Positions 1 through 5,198 of a DNA stretch of 5,245 bases are shown here, piece after piece. Every line of letters begins with the position of its first letter. The first letter of the stretch is position 1. The notes beneath the pieces were generated by a model. It saw only the letters and a list, made by a program, of their open reading frames with translations. It was not told the origin of the DNA and did not search any database. Source of the DNA: an uncultured Bacilli bacterium (lineage in GTDB: Bacteria; Bacillota_I; Bacilli_A; RF39; UBA660); assembly GCA_947627405.1 (NCBI GenBank), contig CANQVY010000090.1, positions 1-5,245 of the forward strand, read 5' to 3'. Made by a program: the position numbers and the translations under genes.

Positions 1-535
1 CTTTTTCTATGCGGAACAGAAATTGCGTCTTATTGGTGTAATTTACGACCTGTGCGGGCCATTTTGCCGCGCCCTGCTCGTTATAGTAAAAAGAACTTGC
101 GTAAATCTTTTCGAACGCTCCCTTTTTCGCTACCGAAGTTCCCTCTATCATTTCTTTCAGTCTGGACGAAATGACGTAATGTTCAACGATTACTCCCCTC
201 TCTTTGCCGTACTCGCGTATTCTTTCAAACCACTCTTCAACCCCGGGGAAAAGTTTAACTTGCGCGCCGTATTCTTCCAGAGTGCTTTTGTTGAACAGTA
301 CTCTGCCGTCCGCCGCGGAAATCATAGTGTACATATAGGCAAGATTCTGGTCCATATCGTTGCTCTCGGCAAGTTGGTTGGATTTGGTCCAGAAATCTTC
401 TACGTTATACCCGACGCTTTGGATAAAGCCTTGCGCCTGCATATCGTCGGGAGATAAAGTTCTGTCGAAATCATAGCAGATGGCTAATATGGGTTTGTCG
501 CCTTTGGTTTTTCTTTCATAGATTTTCTCTTCCAT
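1..535 (-). CDS. HAD-superfamily phosphatase, N-terminal part (cut by left window edge)
   Basis: Translating the minus strand from ATG at 535-533 gives 178 uninterrupted codons running off the left edge. Residues 22-26 read DFDRT, the HAD motif I, with D22 the predicted nucleophile and D24 the acid/base. A cap-like helical stretch follows (about 30-90). VISS at 121-124 fits motif II, and K169 in a NYTNKTQF context fits the motif III lysine. Motif IV (acidic Mg-binding residues) would lie beyond the edge. The overall pattern resembles phosphoserine-phosphatase-like HAD hydrolases, probably cytosolic, since no signal peptide or membrane segment is visible; the substrate is unknown. The codons use GCG, GGC and GAC freely, unlike the AT-rich operon to the right, so this looks like resident host sequence. 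The Shine-Dalgarno is poor (GGA close to the ATG), but no in-frame ATG, GTG or TTG was seen in the codons just upstream. Confidence 0.85.
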   Translation of the reverse strand, partial: MEEKIYERKTKGDKPILAICYDFDRTLSPDDMQAQGFIQSVGYNVEDFWTKSNQLAESNDMDQNLAYMYTMISAADGRVLFNKSTLEEYGAQVKLFPGVEEWFERIREYGKERGVIVEHYVISSRLKEMIEGTSVAKKGAFEKIYASSFYYNEQGAAKWPAQVVNYTNKTQFLFRIEK

Positions 536-577
536 ACAGTCCGTGTCCCACCGCTTAAATTAAATATTATTTCATTT

Positions 578-606
578 AATTTATAAACTTTCGAAGCTGC
601 GGTCAA
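578..606 (-). promoter_or_regulatory. Candidate sigma-70 type promoter for the HAD gene
   Basis: On the minus strand TTGACC (606-601) is followed after 17 bp by TAAATT (583-578), or after 15 bp by TATAAA (585-580). The start codon of the HAD gene lies about 45 bp downstream. The -35 match is good (5 of 6). The -10 match is moderate in an AT-rich context, where chance matches are common. Confidence 0.35.
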
Positions 607-852
607 ACACTTTTAAAAGGATTTCGAATGAAAATTCAAATTGCACACTTCATATTCATTTGTGATTAAACGCTTGCCTAAAAGAAAATTTTAAGTTAAA
701 AAGTATACAAAATTATGAAATTGTAAAGAGTTTAACAACTTATCTTCTAAGATAATCGAGGAAAGTAAAAGGAGTAAAATAAAGTTTAAGACTTTTATCA
801 CTATTAAAAGCAGGCCATGTAAAAAAAATATGCAATATGGGGAAAAGCGATA

Positions 853-871
853 AAATTGAATAGTTCAATTT
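853..871. repeat. Small AT-rich inverted repeat
   Basis: AAATTGAA (853-860) and TTCAATTT (864-871) are perfect 8-bp inverted arms around a 3-nt loop. It sits just left of the 34-bp palindrome. It could be a weak operator or chance, as it has no GC pairs beyond one per arm. Confidence 0.4.
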
Positions 872-879
872 GAAATTTA

Positions 880-913
880 GGCGTGATATTGTCCGCGCGG
901 ACAATATCACGCC
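880..913. repeat. 34-bp perfect palindrome
   Basis: The 17-bp half GGCGTGATATTGTCCGC (880-896) is followed directly by its exact reverse complement (897-913), with no spacer. The symmetry breaks at 879/914. As RNA it could form only a hairpin with a few unpaired bases at the tip, and no U-tract follows on either strand, so it does not look like a standard terminator. It could be the end of a repeat element, a DNA-binding site for a dimeric protein, or a cruciform-forming site. Confidence 0.85.
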
Positions 914-924
914 CATAAAAAATT

Positions 925-1073
925 CCGCGAAAAATCAATTTTAACTCCGTGCAGAAATTTGCGCATTCGCGCAAAGCGTCGGGCTAACGCCCTCGCGCGT
1001 AAGGAGCGCGGAGCACGACGAAATAGTTATTGTTCGCGCAAGCGCAATCGCGTCACCTATAACTTTTTCGCGG
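925..1073. repeat. GC-rich block of nested inverted repeats
   Basis: Outer 10-bp arms CCGCGAAAAA (925-934) and TTTTTCGCGG (1064-1073) are perfect reverse complements 129 nt apart. Between them lie several local hairpins: TTTGCGC/GCGCAAA (958-964/969-975, 4-nt loop), GGGC/GCCC (981-984/989-992), CGCGC/GCGCG (994-998/1006-1010), and AGTTAT/ATAACT (1025-1030/1059-1064), which encloses a CGC-GCAA-GCG tetraloop stem (1035-1044). The arrangement would fold as a multibranched structure as single-stranded DNA or RNA. It could be a dispersed intergenic repeat of the host, a MITE-like element, or a structured non-coding RNA. I do not recognise a family. Confidence 0.5.
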
Positions 1074-1079
1074 CATAAA

Positions 1080-1127
1080 TCACCAAAACAAAAAGCACGG
1101 CTTAAACCGTGCTTTTTGTTTTGGTGA
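1080..1127. terminator. Strong bidirectional intrinsic terminator
   Basis: Perfect 21-bp arms (1080-1100 and 1107-1127) surround a 6-nt loop CTTAAA. The GC core GCACGG/CCGTGC is flanked by A5 on one side and T5GT4 on the other, so on either strand a GC stem is followed by a T-rich tract. It is the first clear terminator downstream of the leftward operon that ends at 1452. It could also insulate the HAD gene from read-through. It lies about 325 bp past the last operon gene, so another stop signal may exist nearer. Confidence 0.75.
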
Positions 1128-1204
1128 ACTGATTTCAGCCTTAACCGAATAACATATTTATGATTTTTTCGGAATAAAAGCTGTTTCACCTGTGGCGGGG
1201 TATA

Positions 1205-1251
1205 TTCCGTTTTAGGCGGGGAGTGACGACAGCGCGTGTGCTTGTCTTGAT
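1205..1251 (+). repeat. Left copy of a 47-bp direct repeat flanking the operon
   Basis: This stretch matches 5199-5245 in the same orientation at 43 of 47 positions. The mismatches are at 1210, 1213, 1230 and 1231. Two blocks are identical: AGGCGGGGAGTGACGA (1214-1229) and GCGCGTGTGCTTGTCTTGAT (1232-1251). Here the sequence continues to ACAAG, making a small CTTGT/ACAAG hairpin (1241-1245/1252-1256). It is far richer in G+C than the operon it bounds. Confidence 0.9.
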
Positions 1252-1451
1252 ACAAGTAGTTATATTATAAGTTTTTCCGCTCTGCCATAATATTTTAAAA
1301 TTTTAGCCCATTTCATTACTTTATTTTTTGTGCAAAAAATTTTTTAAGTGATATTAATAAACTCGAAAATATGATTGAGATGTTCAATGATTAACATTTT
1401 TACGCTACCATACATTTCAATCAATATACAGTCTCATTCGCTCTTTTATAC

Positions 1452-1730
1452 TTATTTGCTATTAATTCTTTTATTGATTATGTCAATTTTATATTTTTCA
1501 GCTATATAATTTAATGCCAACAGATATCTGCAATTATTGGTATAACGATAAGTACAATAAAATGGTTCACACTTCTCTAAACAAGATTTTTCACACAAGT
1601 TTGAGAGCAATAATAGGTCTAGCTTGCTTATTTTATCTCCTAAATCGCAAGCTGATGAATGAATAATTTCAAAAATCAGTAATTTTATATTTTCATCTGA
1701 TTCAACAGATTCAACTAAATGGTTAAACAT
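1452..1730 (-). CDS. Small cysteine-rich protein, last gene of the operon (unknown function)
   Basis: This 92-residue protein is not one I recognise. The N-terminal part (1-45) is acidic and predicted helical. The middle carries a cysteine cluster, C46-x3-C50-x3-C54-x4-C59-x7-C67, with a lone C28 before it. The C-terminus (70-92) is helical and basic. There is no signal peptide or membrane segment. The cluster could bind Zn or an Fe-S cluster, or be a substrate or partner of the adjacent radical SAM enzyme; both ideas are inference. I choose ATG at 1730 over GTG at 1736 because AGAGG (1740-1736) then sits 5 nt upstream. That Shine-Dalgarno overlaps the TAG stop of the radical SAM gene (1741-1739), which implies coupled translation. 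Being last and short, it may be an accessory or regulatory subunit. Confidence 0.7.
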   Translation of the reverse strand: MFNHLVESVESDENIKLLIFEIIHSSACDLGDKISKLDLLLLSNLCEKSCLEKCEPFYCTYRYTNNCRYLLALNYIAEKYKIDIINKRINSK

Positions 1731-1735
1731 ATTCA

Positions 1736-1740
1736 CCTCT
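1736..1740 (-). promoter_or_regulatory. Ribosome binding site that sets the start of the cysteine-rich protein
   Basis: AGAGG on the minus strand lies 5 nt before ATG 1730. It overlaps the stop codon of the upstream radical SAM gene and the alternative GTG start at 1736, which it therefore argues against. Confidence 0.65.
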
Positions 1741-2623
1741 AAAAATTATCTGAAAAACAAGTGCTATTATTTTCGAGCCTTATTATATGTAATGGGTCAA
1801 ATATTGTTCCGATTTTTCTTGCCGGTTGATTTTTTTGTGATGCACATGGATAAATATCTCCTTTATTATCTATATAAAGTAATGTATTATTTGCACCACA
1901 TGCCCATTTGCTTTTGAATGGCCTACAGTTTTTAAGTACAGGGAAACCAGAGATAGTTATAGGTGTATTAAATTTTTTAGATAAGATGGTTTGAATAATA
2001 TGATATTGTAATTGAGTTTCAATACCGATAGTTTCCCAATTATTCATTGCACTACCATGTTTTACTAATTTTAATATACGTATTTCGTCAGTATTAAGCA
2101 AATCAAGCGAATTTAAAATATCATCTAATCTAAAAATATTCGACTTAAGCAAAACGAAGTTTATTTTAGGACTTATATTAAAAGATTTAGCTTTAGTAAT
2201 GGCTTCTAAACTATTTGAAAAAGATCCTTCAGTTTGAGTTATATTATCGTGTAAATCTGCACAACAATCATATATAGAGACATAAAAATCATCTAGTCCC
2301 ACATCGTTAAGCTGCATTAAAAGTTTCTCAATATTTTCACCAGTATTAAATGTAGTAAACAATCCAACTTTAAAGCCAAATGTCTTACATTTTGCAATTA
2401 TATTATATATTTCTGGTGCTAATAAAGGTTCTCCACCCGTGATATAAAGATGGCATTGAGAGCTTTTAAATACTTTTAAAAAATTCTCAAGATTTTCCAA
2501 TTCATAGTAATTTTTATTTTCAATAATCATTGAATGACTGGAACAGTGTAAACATTTTAATAGACAACGACTAGAAACTTCAATATGTACTTCATTAATA
2601 TCATTGAAATTTATATAGTTCAT
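1739..2623 (-). CDS. Radical SAM enzyme with twitch/SPASM-like C-terminal domain
   Basis: This 294-residue cytosolic protein has the radical SAM signature C20-x3-C24-x2-C27, which binds the [4Fe-4S] cluster that cleaves S-adenosylmethionine. TGGEP (62-66) is the SAM-binding GGEP motif. The TIM-barrel core runs to about 215. The C-terminus has C233, C242, C260 and C289 in a context like CGA...YIDNKGDIYPC, typical of shortened SPASM (twitch) domains that hold one auxiliary Fe-S cluster. Family members modify peptides (PqqE, sactipeptide and ranthipeptide enzymes), make cofactors (MoaA) or act on small molecules (BtrN), so the substrate is open. It lacks viperin-like sequence around the first cluster. 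The ATG at 2623 has GAGG 6 nt upstream and overlaps the kinase gene end by 23 nt. The cysteine-rich gene follows after 8 nt. Within this operon it may modify a nucleotide or the cysteine-rich protein. Confidence 0.88.
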   Translation of the reverse strand: MNYINFNDINEVHIEVSSRCLLKCLHCSSHSMIIENKNYYELENLENFLKVFKSSQCHLYITGGEPLLAPEIYNIIAKCKTFGFKVGLFTTFNTGENIEKLLMQLNDVGLDDFYVSIYDCCADLHDNITQTEGSFSNSLEAITKAKSFNISPKINFVLLKSNIFRLDDILNSLDLLNTDEIRILKLVKHGSAMNNWETIGIETQLQYHIIQTILSKKFNTPITISGFPVLKNCRPFKSKWACGANNTLLYIDNKGDIYPCASQKNQPARKIGTIFDPLHIIRLENNSTCFSDNF

Positions 2624-3227
2624 TAATAACCTCGCATATCCTAGATTGAGTAATGTTAATATCTTCTGAACTTTTTATAATGTAAACCTTTTCTTTTTCC
2701 TTTAAAAGCTCAAAAGCCTCAAAATACTTATCTCTAATTAAGGTCATGCTTTCAATTTCTTCATATCGCTCTAAAGAATTACGGTTCATTAGTCTTTCAA
2801 TACTTTTTTGCGGAGTAATATCCAAAAAAATATTTATATCGGGTTTTAATGCTTCTGCGCTTAATCTATTTGCTTCAATTACCCAATCCATTGGCATATA
2901 TGCGCCATGATAAGCATATGAAGAAAAATAATATCTATCAGAAATAACCGTAATTCCATTATTAATCTTATTAATTAAACCGTTCTTTTTATTGTATAGA
3001 TGGTCCAGTCGATCTGCAACAAATAAACCAGCTATCGTCTTATCGTCAGTTTCTACTCTACCAGTCATACATTGATGTATAAGAGAACCAAAAGGACTAT
3101 CGGTAGGCTCAGAGGTTGTATAACAGTCAATTCCCTTATTAAGTAAATATTTTTTTAATAGTTTTATTTGAGTGCTCTTACCGCTACCATCAATCCCTTC
3201 AAAAACTATAAATTTCCCTTTATTCAT
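2601..3227 (-). CDS. tmk: Thymidylate (dTMP) kinase family protein
   Basis: This 208-residue protein, the usual size for bacterial Tmk, is predicted to phosphorylate dTMP to dTDP with ATP. The visible motifs are all present: P-loop GIDGSGKST (11-19), SEPTDSPFG (39-47) matching the family's EP..T.-GE region, ADRLDH (71-76), and DRYYFSSYAYHGA (97-109) matching the DRY-SSxAYQG substrate-binding segment. FLDITP (134-139) and a LID-like ERYE (153-156) follow. It looks catalytically competent. I start at ATG 3227, not TTG 3242, because GGAG lies 9 nt upstream and the family begins just before the P-loop strand. Its start overlaps the end of the pyrophosphatase gene by 8 nt. Since hosts normally carry a housekeeping tmk, this is more likely a specialised copy that handles a pyrimidine monophosphate for the system. 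TMK-family proteins also include UMP/CMP-type kinases, so exact specificity is uncertain. Confidence 0.88.
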   Translation of the reverse strand: MNKGKFIVFEGIDGSGKSTQIKLLKKYLLNKGIDCYTTSEPTDSPFGSLIHQCMTGRVETDDKTIAGLFVADRLDHLYNKKNGLINKINNGITVISDRYYFSSYAYHGAYMPMDWVIEANRLSAEALKPDINIFLDITPQKSIERLMNRNSLERYEEIESMTLIRDKYFEAFELLKEKEKVYIIKSSEDINITQSRICEVINELYKFQ

Positions 3228-3561
3228 CCTTGCGTGCTCCAAATTTAATTGCGTTCTTTTGCATTTTTAAAGTGTATTCTTTTTCAATATCTATATCTAA
3301 TTGATTAATTAACTTAATAATATAAATAAAAGCATCCGTTATTTCTTCATTCAAATCTGATTTTTTTTCTTTAAGAGTAAAATCTCCTCGTATTATTTTT
3401 TTTGCAATATTAGAGGCTTCTCCAATTTCTCCGCTTGCTGACAATAAAAGAAAATTTAAAACATCAAGATTATTCTCGGAAATTTTTTCGTTCCAATGCT
3501 TTAAAAATTCAAATTGATTATCAAATTCCTCTTGTTTTTTTAAAAAAAACTTTATATCCAT
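3220..3561 (-). CDS. MazG-like nucleoside triphosphate pyrophosphohydrolase
   Basis: This 113-residue, all-helical protein has the diagnostic metal-binding pattern of the MazG/dimeric-dUTPase superfamily: E45-x2-E48 in GEIGEAS, then E73-x2-D76 in NEEITDAF. A following hydrophobic helix (77-90) and a K-rich helix (94-107) complete the fold. Members hydrolyse NTPs or dNTPs to NMP plus pyrophosphate using Mg, and phages and defence islands often carry them. Here it could produce or remove the monophosphate used by the kinase encoded next to it, or clear a modified nucleotide. The ATG at 3561 lies 10 nt after the stop of the TIR gene. The only purine-rich site (GAAGG) is about 14 nt upstream, further than usual, so translation may depend on coupling to the TIR gene. 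The 3' end overlaps the kinase gene. The substrate cannot be read from the sequence. Confidence 0.85.
   Translation of the reverse strand: MDIKFFLKKQEEFDNQFEFLKHWNEKISENNLDVLNFLLLSASGEIGEASNIAKKIIRGDFTLKEKKSDLNEEITDAFIYIIKLINQLDIDIEKEYTLKMQKNAIKFGARKDE
3237..3240 (-). promoter_or_regulatory. Ribosome binding site for the dTMP kinase-family gene
   Basis: GGAG on the minus strand is 9 nt before ATG 3227, inside the end of the upstream pyrophosphatase gene. It falls within the would-be coding region of the alternative TTG start (3242), so it supports the shorter protein. Confidence 0.6.
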
Positions 3562-3571
3562 TTTAACTTAT

Positions 3572-5071
3572 TTAACCTTCACTTTTTATTTTAGAAATTA
3601 TATCATTTAGAATATCTTCGATATTTTTAATAATTTCATCTTGCGCCGAGTTGGATTGGGCATAAGCCTTTTCAAGCAACCTGCATTTTTCAATAATTTG
3701 TTTAAATAACAGTATGATTTCATTATTGAAAGTTTCAAACATTTTCAAACTTTTATATATATTTTCAAATCCATTATAGATATTATAAATTTTTGAGTAT
3801 AATTTGTCTTCAAGCAATTTTAGTATTGTTGTGGAATCTTTATCCTTTATAGCAGGAATAATAAAATATTGTGCGTTTAGTCTATCCATAATAGGAATAT
3901 ATAGACTTGATTTTGGTTGATCAGAAATATATGCATCGAAAATATGATAAACAATAAAAATTTCTTTGATTTCAGTAATTTCAGTTACTATCTCTTTTAC
4001 CAATAAATAAGTCTCTCCCATATTTATTTTGAAAAATTCGCTTATTTCCATTGCTCTGAAATATTCTGAAACCAATAAAGTATTATTTCGAATTTGAAAT
4101 TGTGATAACAGATAAGAAGGAATTGGATTGTCTCCGCTACCAACGATAAGTTTTGTGTTCAACAACGATATAAGGGCACGTCTGGTAGAATGCTTATCTT
4201 TTAATTCTTGTTTAACGTAATCATAACCATTTATAAATTTGCCTGCATTTTCAACCTTAATGAAATCTCCGTGATAAAGCTGAAATTCAAAATCATTTGA
4301 CATTAAACCATCCTGATTCGGTCTATTATCACGTAATACTTTTGCCTTTTCAAGTGCTTCTTTAAATGGAAAACTTTCGTTAAAGATATCTGAAAGTTTG
4401 AGTTTTAAAGTAATAAGAAGATTATTGCATTCTAATTTTGCAATATATTTTGCCTTATTATACGCATCAAGGAAGGAGTTACTTTCAATAATTTTGATTA
4501 AATTGTCATTATAAGGTAAATCATAGTGGAACTCCTTTAAAGGCTTTTCACTAGGCAGTGCTATTTTTAACCTGCTATTAAGCCAGCTTTTTATTTCCTC
4601 ATAACCAGCAGAACCCAAAATTAAATTATTATGACCATCTGAAAGAGGATTATATAATGCTTCTAAAAATTTTTGCTGTTCTGTTCTTTCGATAATGTTG
4701 CCGCAATAAAACCAGTTAAAATCATGCTTGTTTCTTTTACCTTCTTTTACGAGACTATTAAACCTATCTGTTTCATCTCGAATTTGTGAAACTTGACCAT
4801 CTTCATTTCCTAACGACATATTATTTTTCCGTGGTACGTTATCGTTAATGACTAATAAAAAAGTGCGTGATTCATTTATCCTTTCCCAGGTATTATTCCA
4901 TTGAGTCTCTCTATGTTGAGGGTAATTTTCAGAACAAGAATATCCATGTAAGTAAACTGAAAATCCGTTAGATTTTAAATAATCAGTTATTAATTTTGCT
5001 TTATCATAGGATCCATTTTTGTTAAAAGTGCCATGATAAGCTATAAACACATCATAAATGAGAGTTTCCAT
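3572..5071 (-). CDS. TIR-domain protein with a thymidylate-synthase-like C-terminal domain (putative effector/sensor)
   Basis: This 499-residue protein is first in the operon. The N-terminal TIR domain covers about 4-125: strand YDVFIAYHG (6-14), strand FSVYLHG (37-43), TWERINESRTFLLVIND (61-77), then QIRDETDRF (96-104) with E100 as the likely catalytic Glu of TIR NADases, and strand DFNWFYCG (117-124). From about 265 to 400 the pattern is that of thymidylate synthase: STRRALISL (295-303) with R297/R298 at the E. coli ThyA R126/R127 positions, S319 at the catalytic Cys146, QF (324-325), R339 at R166, E342 at D169 and N350 at N177. From S319 to N350 the match needs no gap. FDAYISDQ (378-385) fits the GDxHLY segment, but His and Tyr are lost. 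The final 100 residues are helical and unassigned. The protein is likely a catalytically dead TS that binds a pyrimidine nucleotide and gates TIR NAD+ cleavage. No strong Shine-Dalgarno precedes ATG 5071. The TIR call is firm; the TS call is my own motif alignment. Confidence 0.8.
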   Translation of the reverse strand: METLIYDVFIAYHGTFNKNGSYDKAKLITDYLKSNGFSVYLHGYSCSENYPQHRETQWNNTWERINESRTFLLVINDNVPRKNNMSLGNEDGQVSQIRDETDRFNSLVKEGKRNKHDFNWFYCGNIIERTEQQKFLEALYNPLSDGHNNLILGSAGYEEIKSWLNSRLKIALPSEKPLKEFHYDLPYNDNLIKIIESNSFLDAYNKAKYIAKLECNNLLITLKLKLSDIFNESFPFKEALEKAKVLRDNRPNQDGLMSNDFEFQLYHGDFIKVENAGKFINGYDYVKQELKDKHSTRRALISLLNTKLIVGSGDNPIPSYLLSQFQIRNNTLLVSEYFRAMEISEFFKINMGETYLLVKEIVTEITEIKEIFIVYHIFDAYISDQPKSSLYIPIMDRLNAQYFIIPAIKDKDSTTILKLLEDKLYSKIYNIYNGFENIYKSLKMFETFNNEIILLFKQIIEKCRLLEKAYAQSNSAQDEIIKNIEDILNDIISKIKSEG

Positions 5072-5094
5072 ATATTTATTTTATCACATTAAAA

Positions 5095-5124
5095 ATAAAA
5101 AGTAAATAATATTTACAATATCAA
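5095..5124 (-). promoter_or_regulatory. Candidate promoter of the operon
   Basis: On the minus strand TTGATA (5124-5119) is a good -35 match, followed after 18 bp by TTTTAT (5100-5095), a weak -10. An alternative -10, TAAAAT near 5083-5078, would start the transcript almost at the ATG and give a leaderless mRNA, which would fit the missing Shine-Dalgarno. Either choice is uncertain in this AT-rich context. Confidence 0.3.
5102..5116. promoter_or_regulatory. 15-bp palindrome in the promoter spacer, possible operator
   Basis: GTAAATA (5102-5108) and TATTTAC (5110-5116) are perfect inverted arms around one central base. They fall between the proposed -35 and -10 elements, the usual place for a repressor dimer to block RNA polymerase. 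No regulator gene is present in the window. The AT-rich background makes chance possible. Confidence 0.35.
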
Positions 5125-5198
5125 TTAGACAAATGAATCCGGTATTTATTCACACTAAATCAAATTAAACTAATGATGAGGTTGTGGTTTACATAAAA

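Larger units (their letters stand above)
536..1451. other. Gene-free intergenic region between the HAD gene and the operon
   Basis: No credible gene lies here on either strand. Roughly 536-879 is AT-rich and holds only the HAD leader and a small inverted repeat. Roughly 880-1255 is much richer in G+C and densely packed with inverted repeats plus one arm of the flanking direct repeat; it looks like one or more non-coding repeat elements. From 1256 to 1451 the sequence is AT-rich again and is the 3' flank of the operon. A T6/A6 near-palindrome at 1324-1339 is too AT-rich to be called a terminator. A 104-codon open frame at 941-1255 (minus) runs straight through the hairpins and the repeat, and I treat it as spurious. 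Confidence 0.7.
1252..5198. other. AT-rich putative defence island between direct repeats
   Basis: The segment between the two repeat copies contains the whole five-gene operon and its promoter and nothing else recognisable. Its base composition is low in G+C (about 30% by eye) against a clearly GC-richer HAD gene. No integrase, transposase or tRNA is visible inside it. It therefore looks like a cargo module acquired as a unit, perhaps by recombination between dispersed repeats. The boundaries are inferred from the repeats alone. Confidence 0.5.

Noticed and set aside
23..457. 144-codon open frame on the plus strand
   Set aside because: It lies antisense within the HAD gene, whose minus-strand frame has clear motifs (DFDRT, VISS, K169); the plus-strand translation has no recognisable domain.
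941..1255. 104-codon open frame on the minus strand
   Set aside because: It reads through the terminator hairpin, the nested inverted repeats and the direct repeat; its amino-acid sequence has no domain pattern, so it is a by-product of GC-rich repeat DNA.
870..1260. CRISPR array or tRNA in the GC-rich repeat block
   Set aside because: There are no regularly spaced direct repeats, and I could not fit a cloverleaf with a T-loop and anticodon arm on either strand.
1324..1340. T6/A6 near-palindrome as the operon terminator
   Set aside because: The stem would have a single GC pair, and a 2-nt loop cannot close; the hairpin at 1080-1127 is a far better candidate.
1739..2623. Radical SAM protein as a prokaryotic viperin
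   Set aside because: It has the CxxxCxxC motif, but the surrounding sequence and the auxiliary cysteines in a CGA...YPC context point to a SPASM/twitch-type enzyme, not the viperin family.
3220..3561. MazG-like gene as part of a MazEF toxin-antitoxin pair
   Set aside because: The protein has the MazG pyrophosphohydrolase metal motif and no MazE or MazF partner; the shared name is historical.
3572..5071. C-terminal domain as an active thymidylate synthase
   Set aside because: Ser replaces the catalytic Cys, and the His and Tyr of the GDxHLY segment are missing, so normal TS catalysis is not expected.
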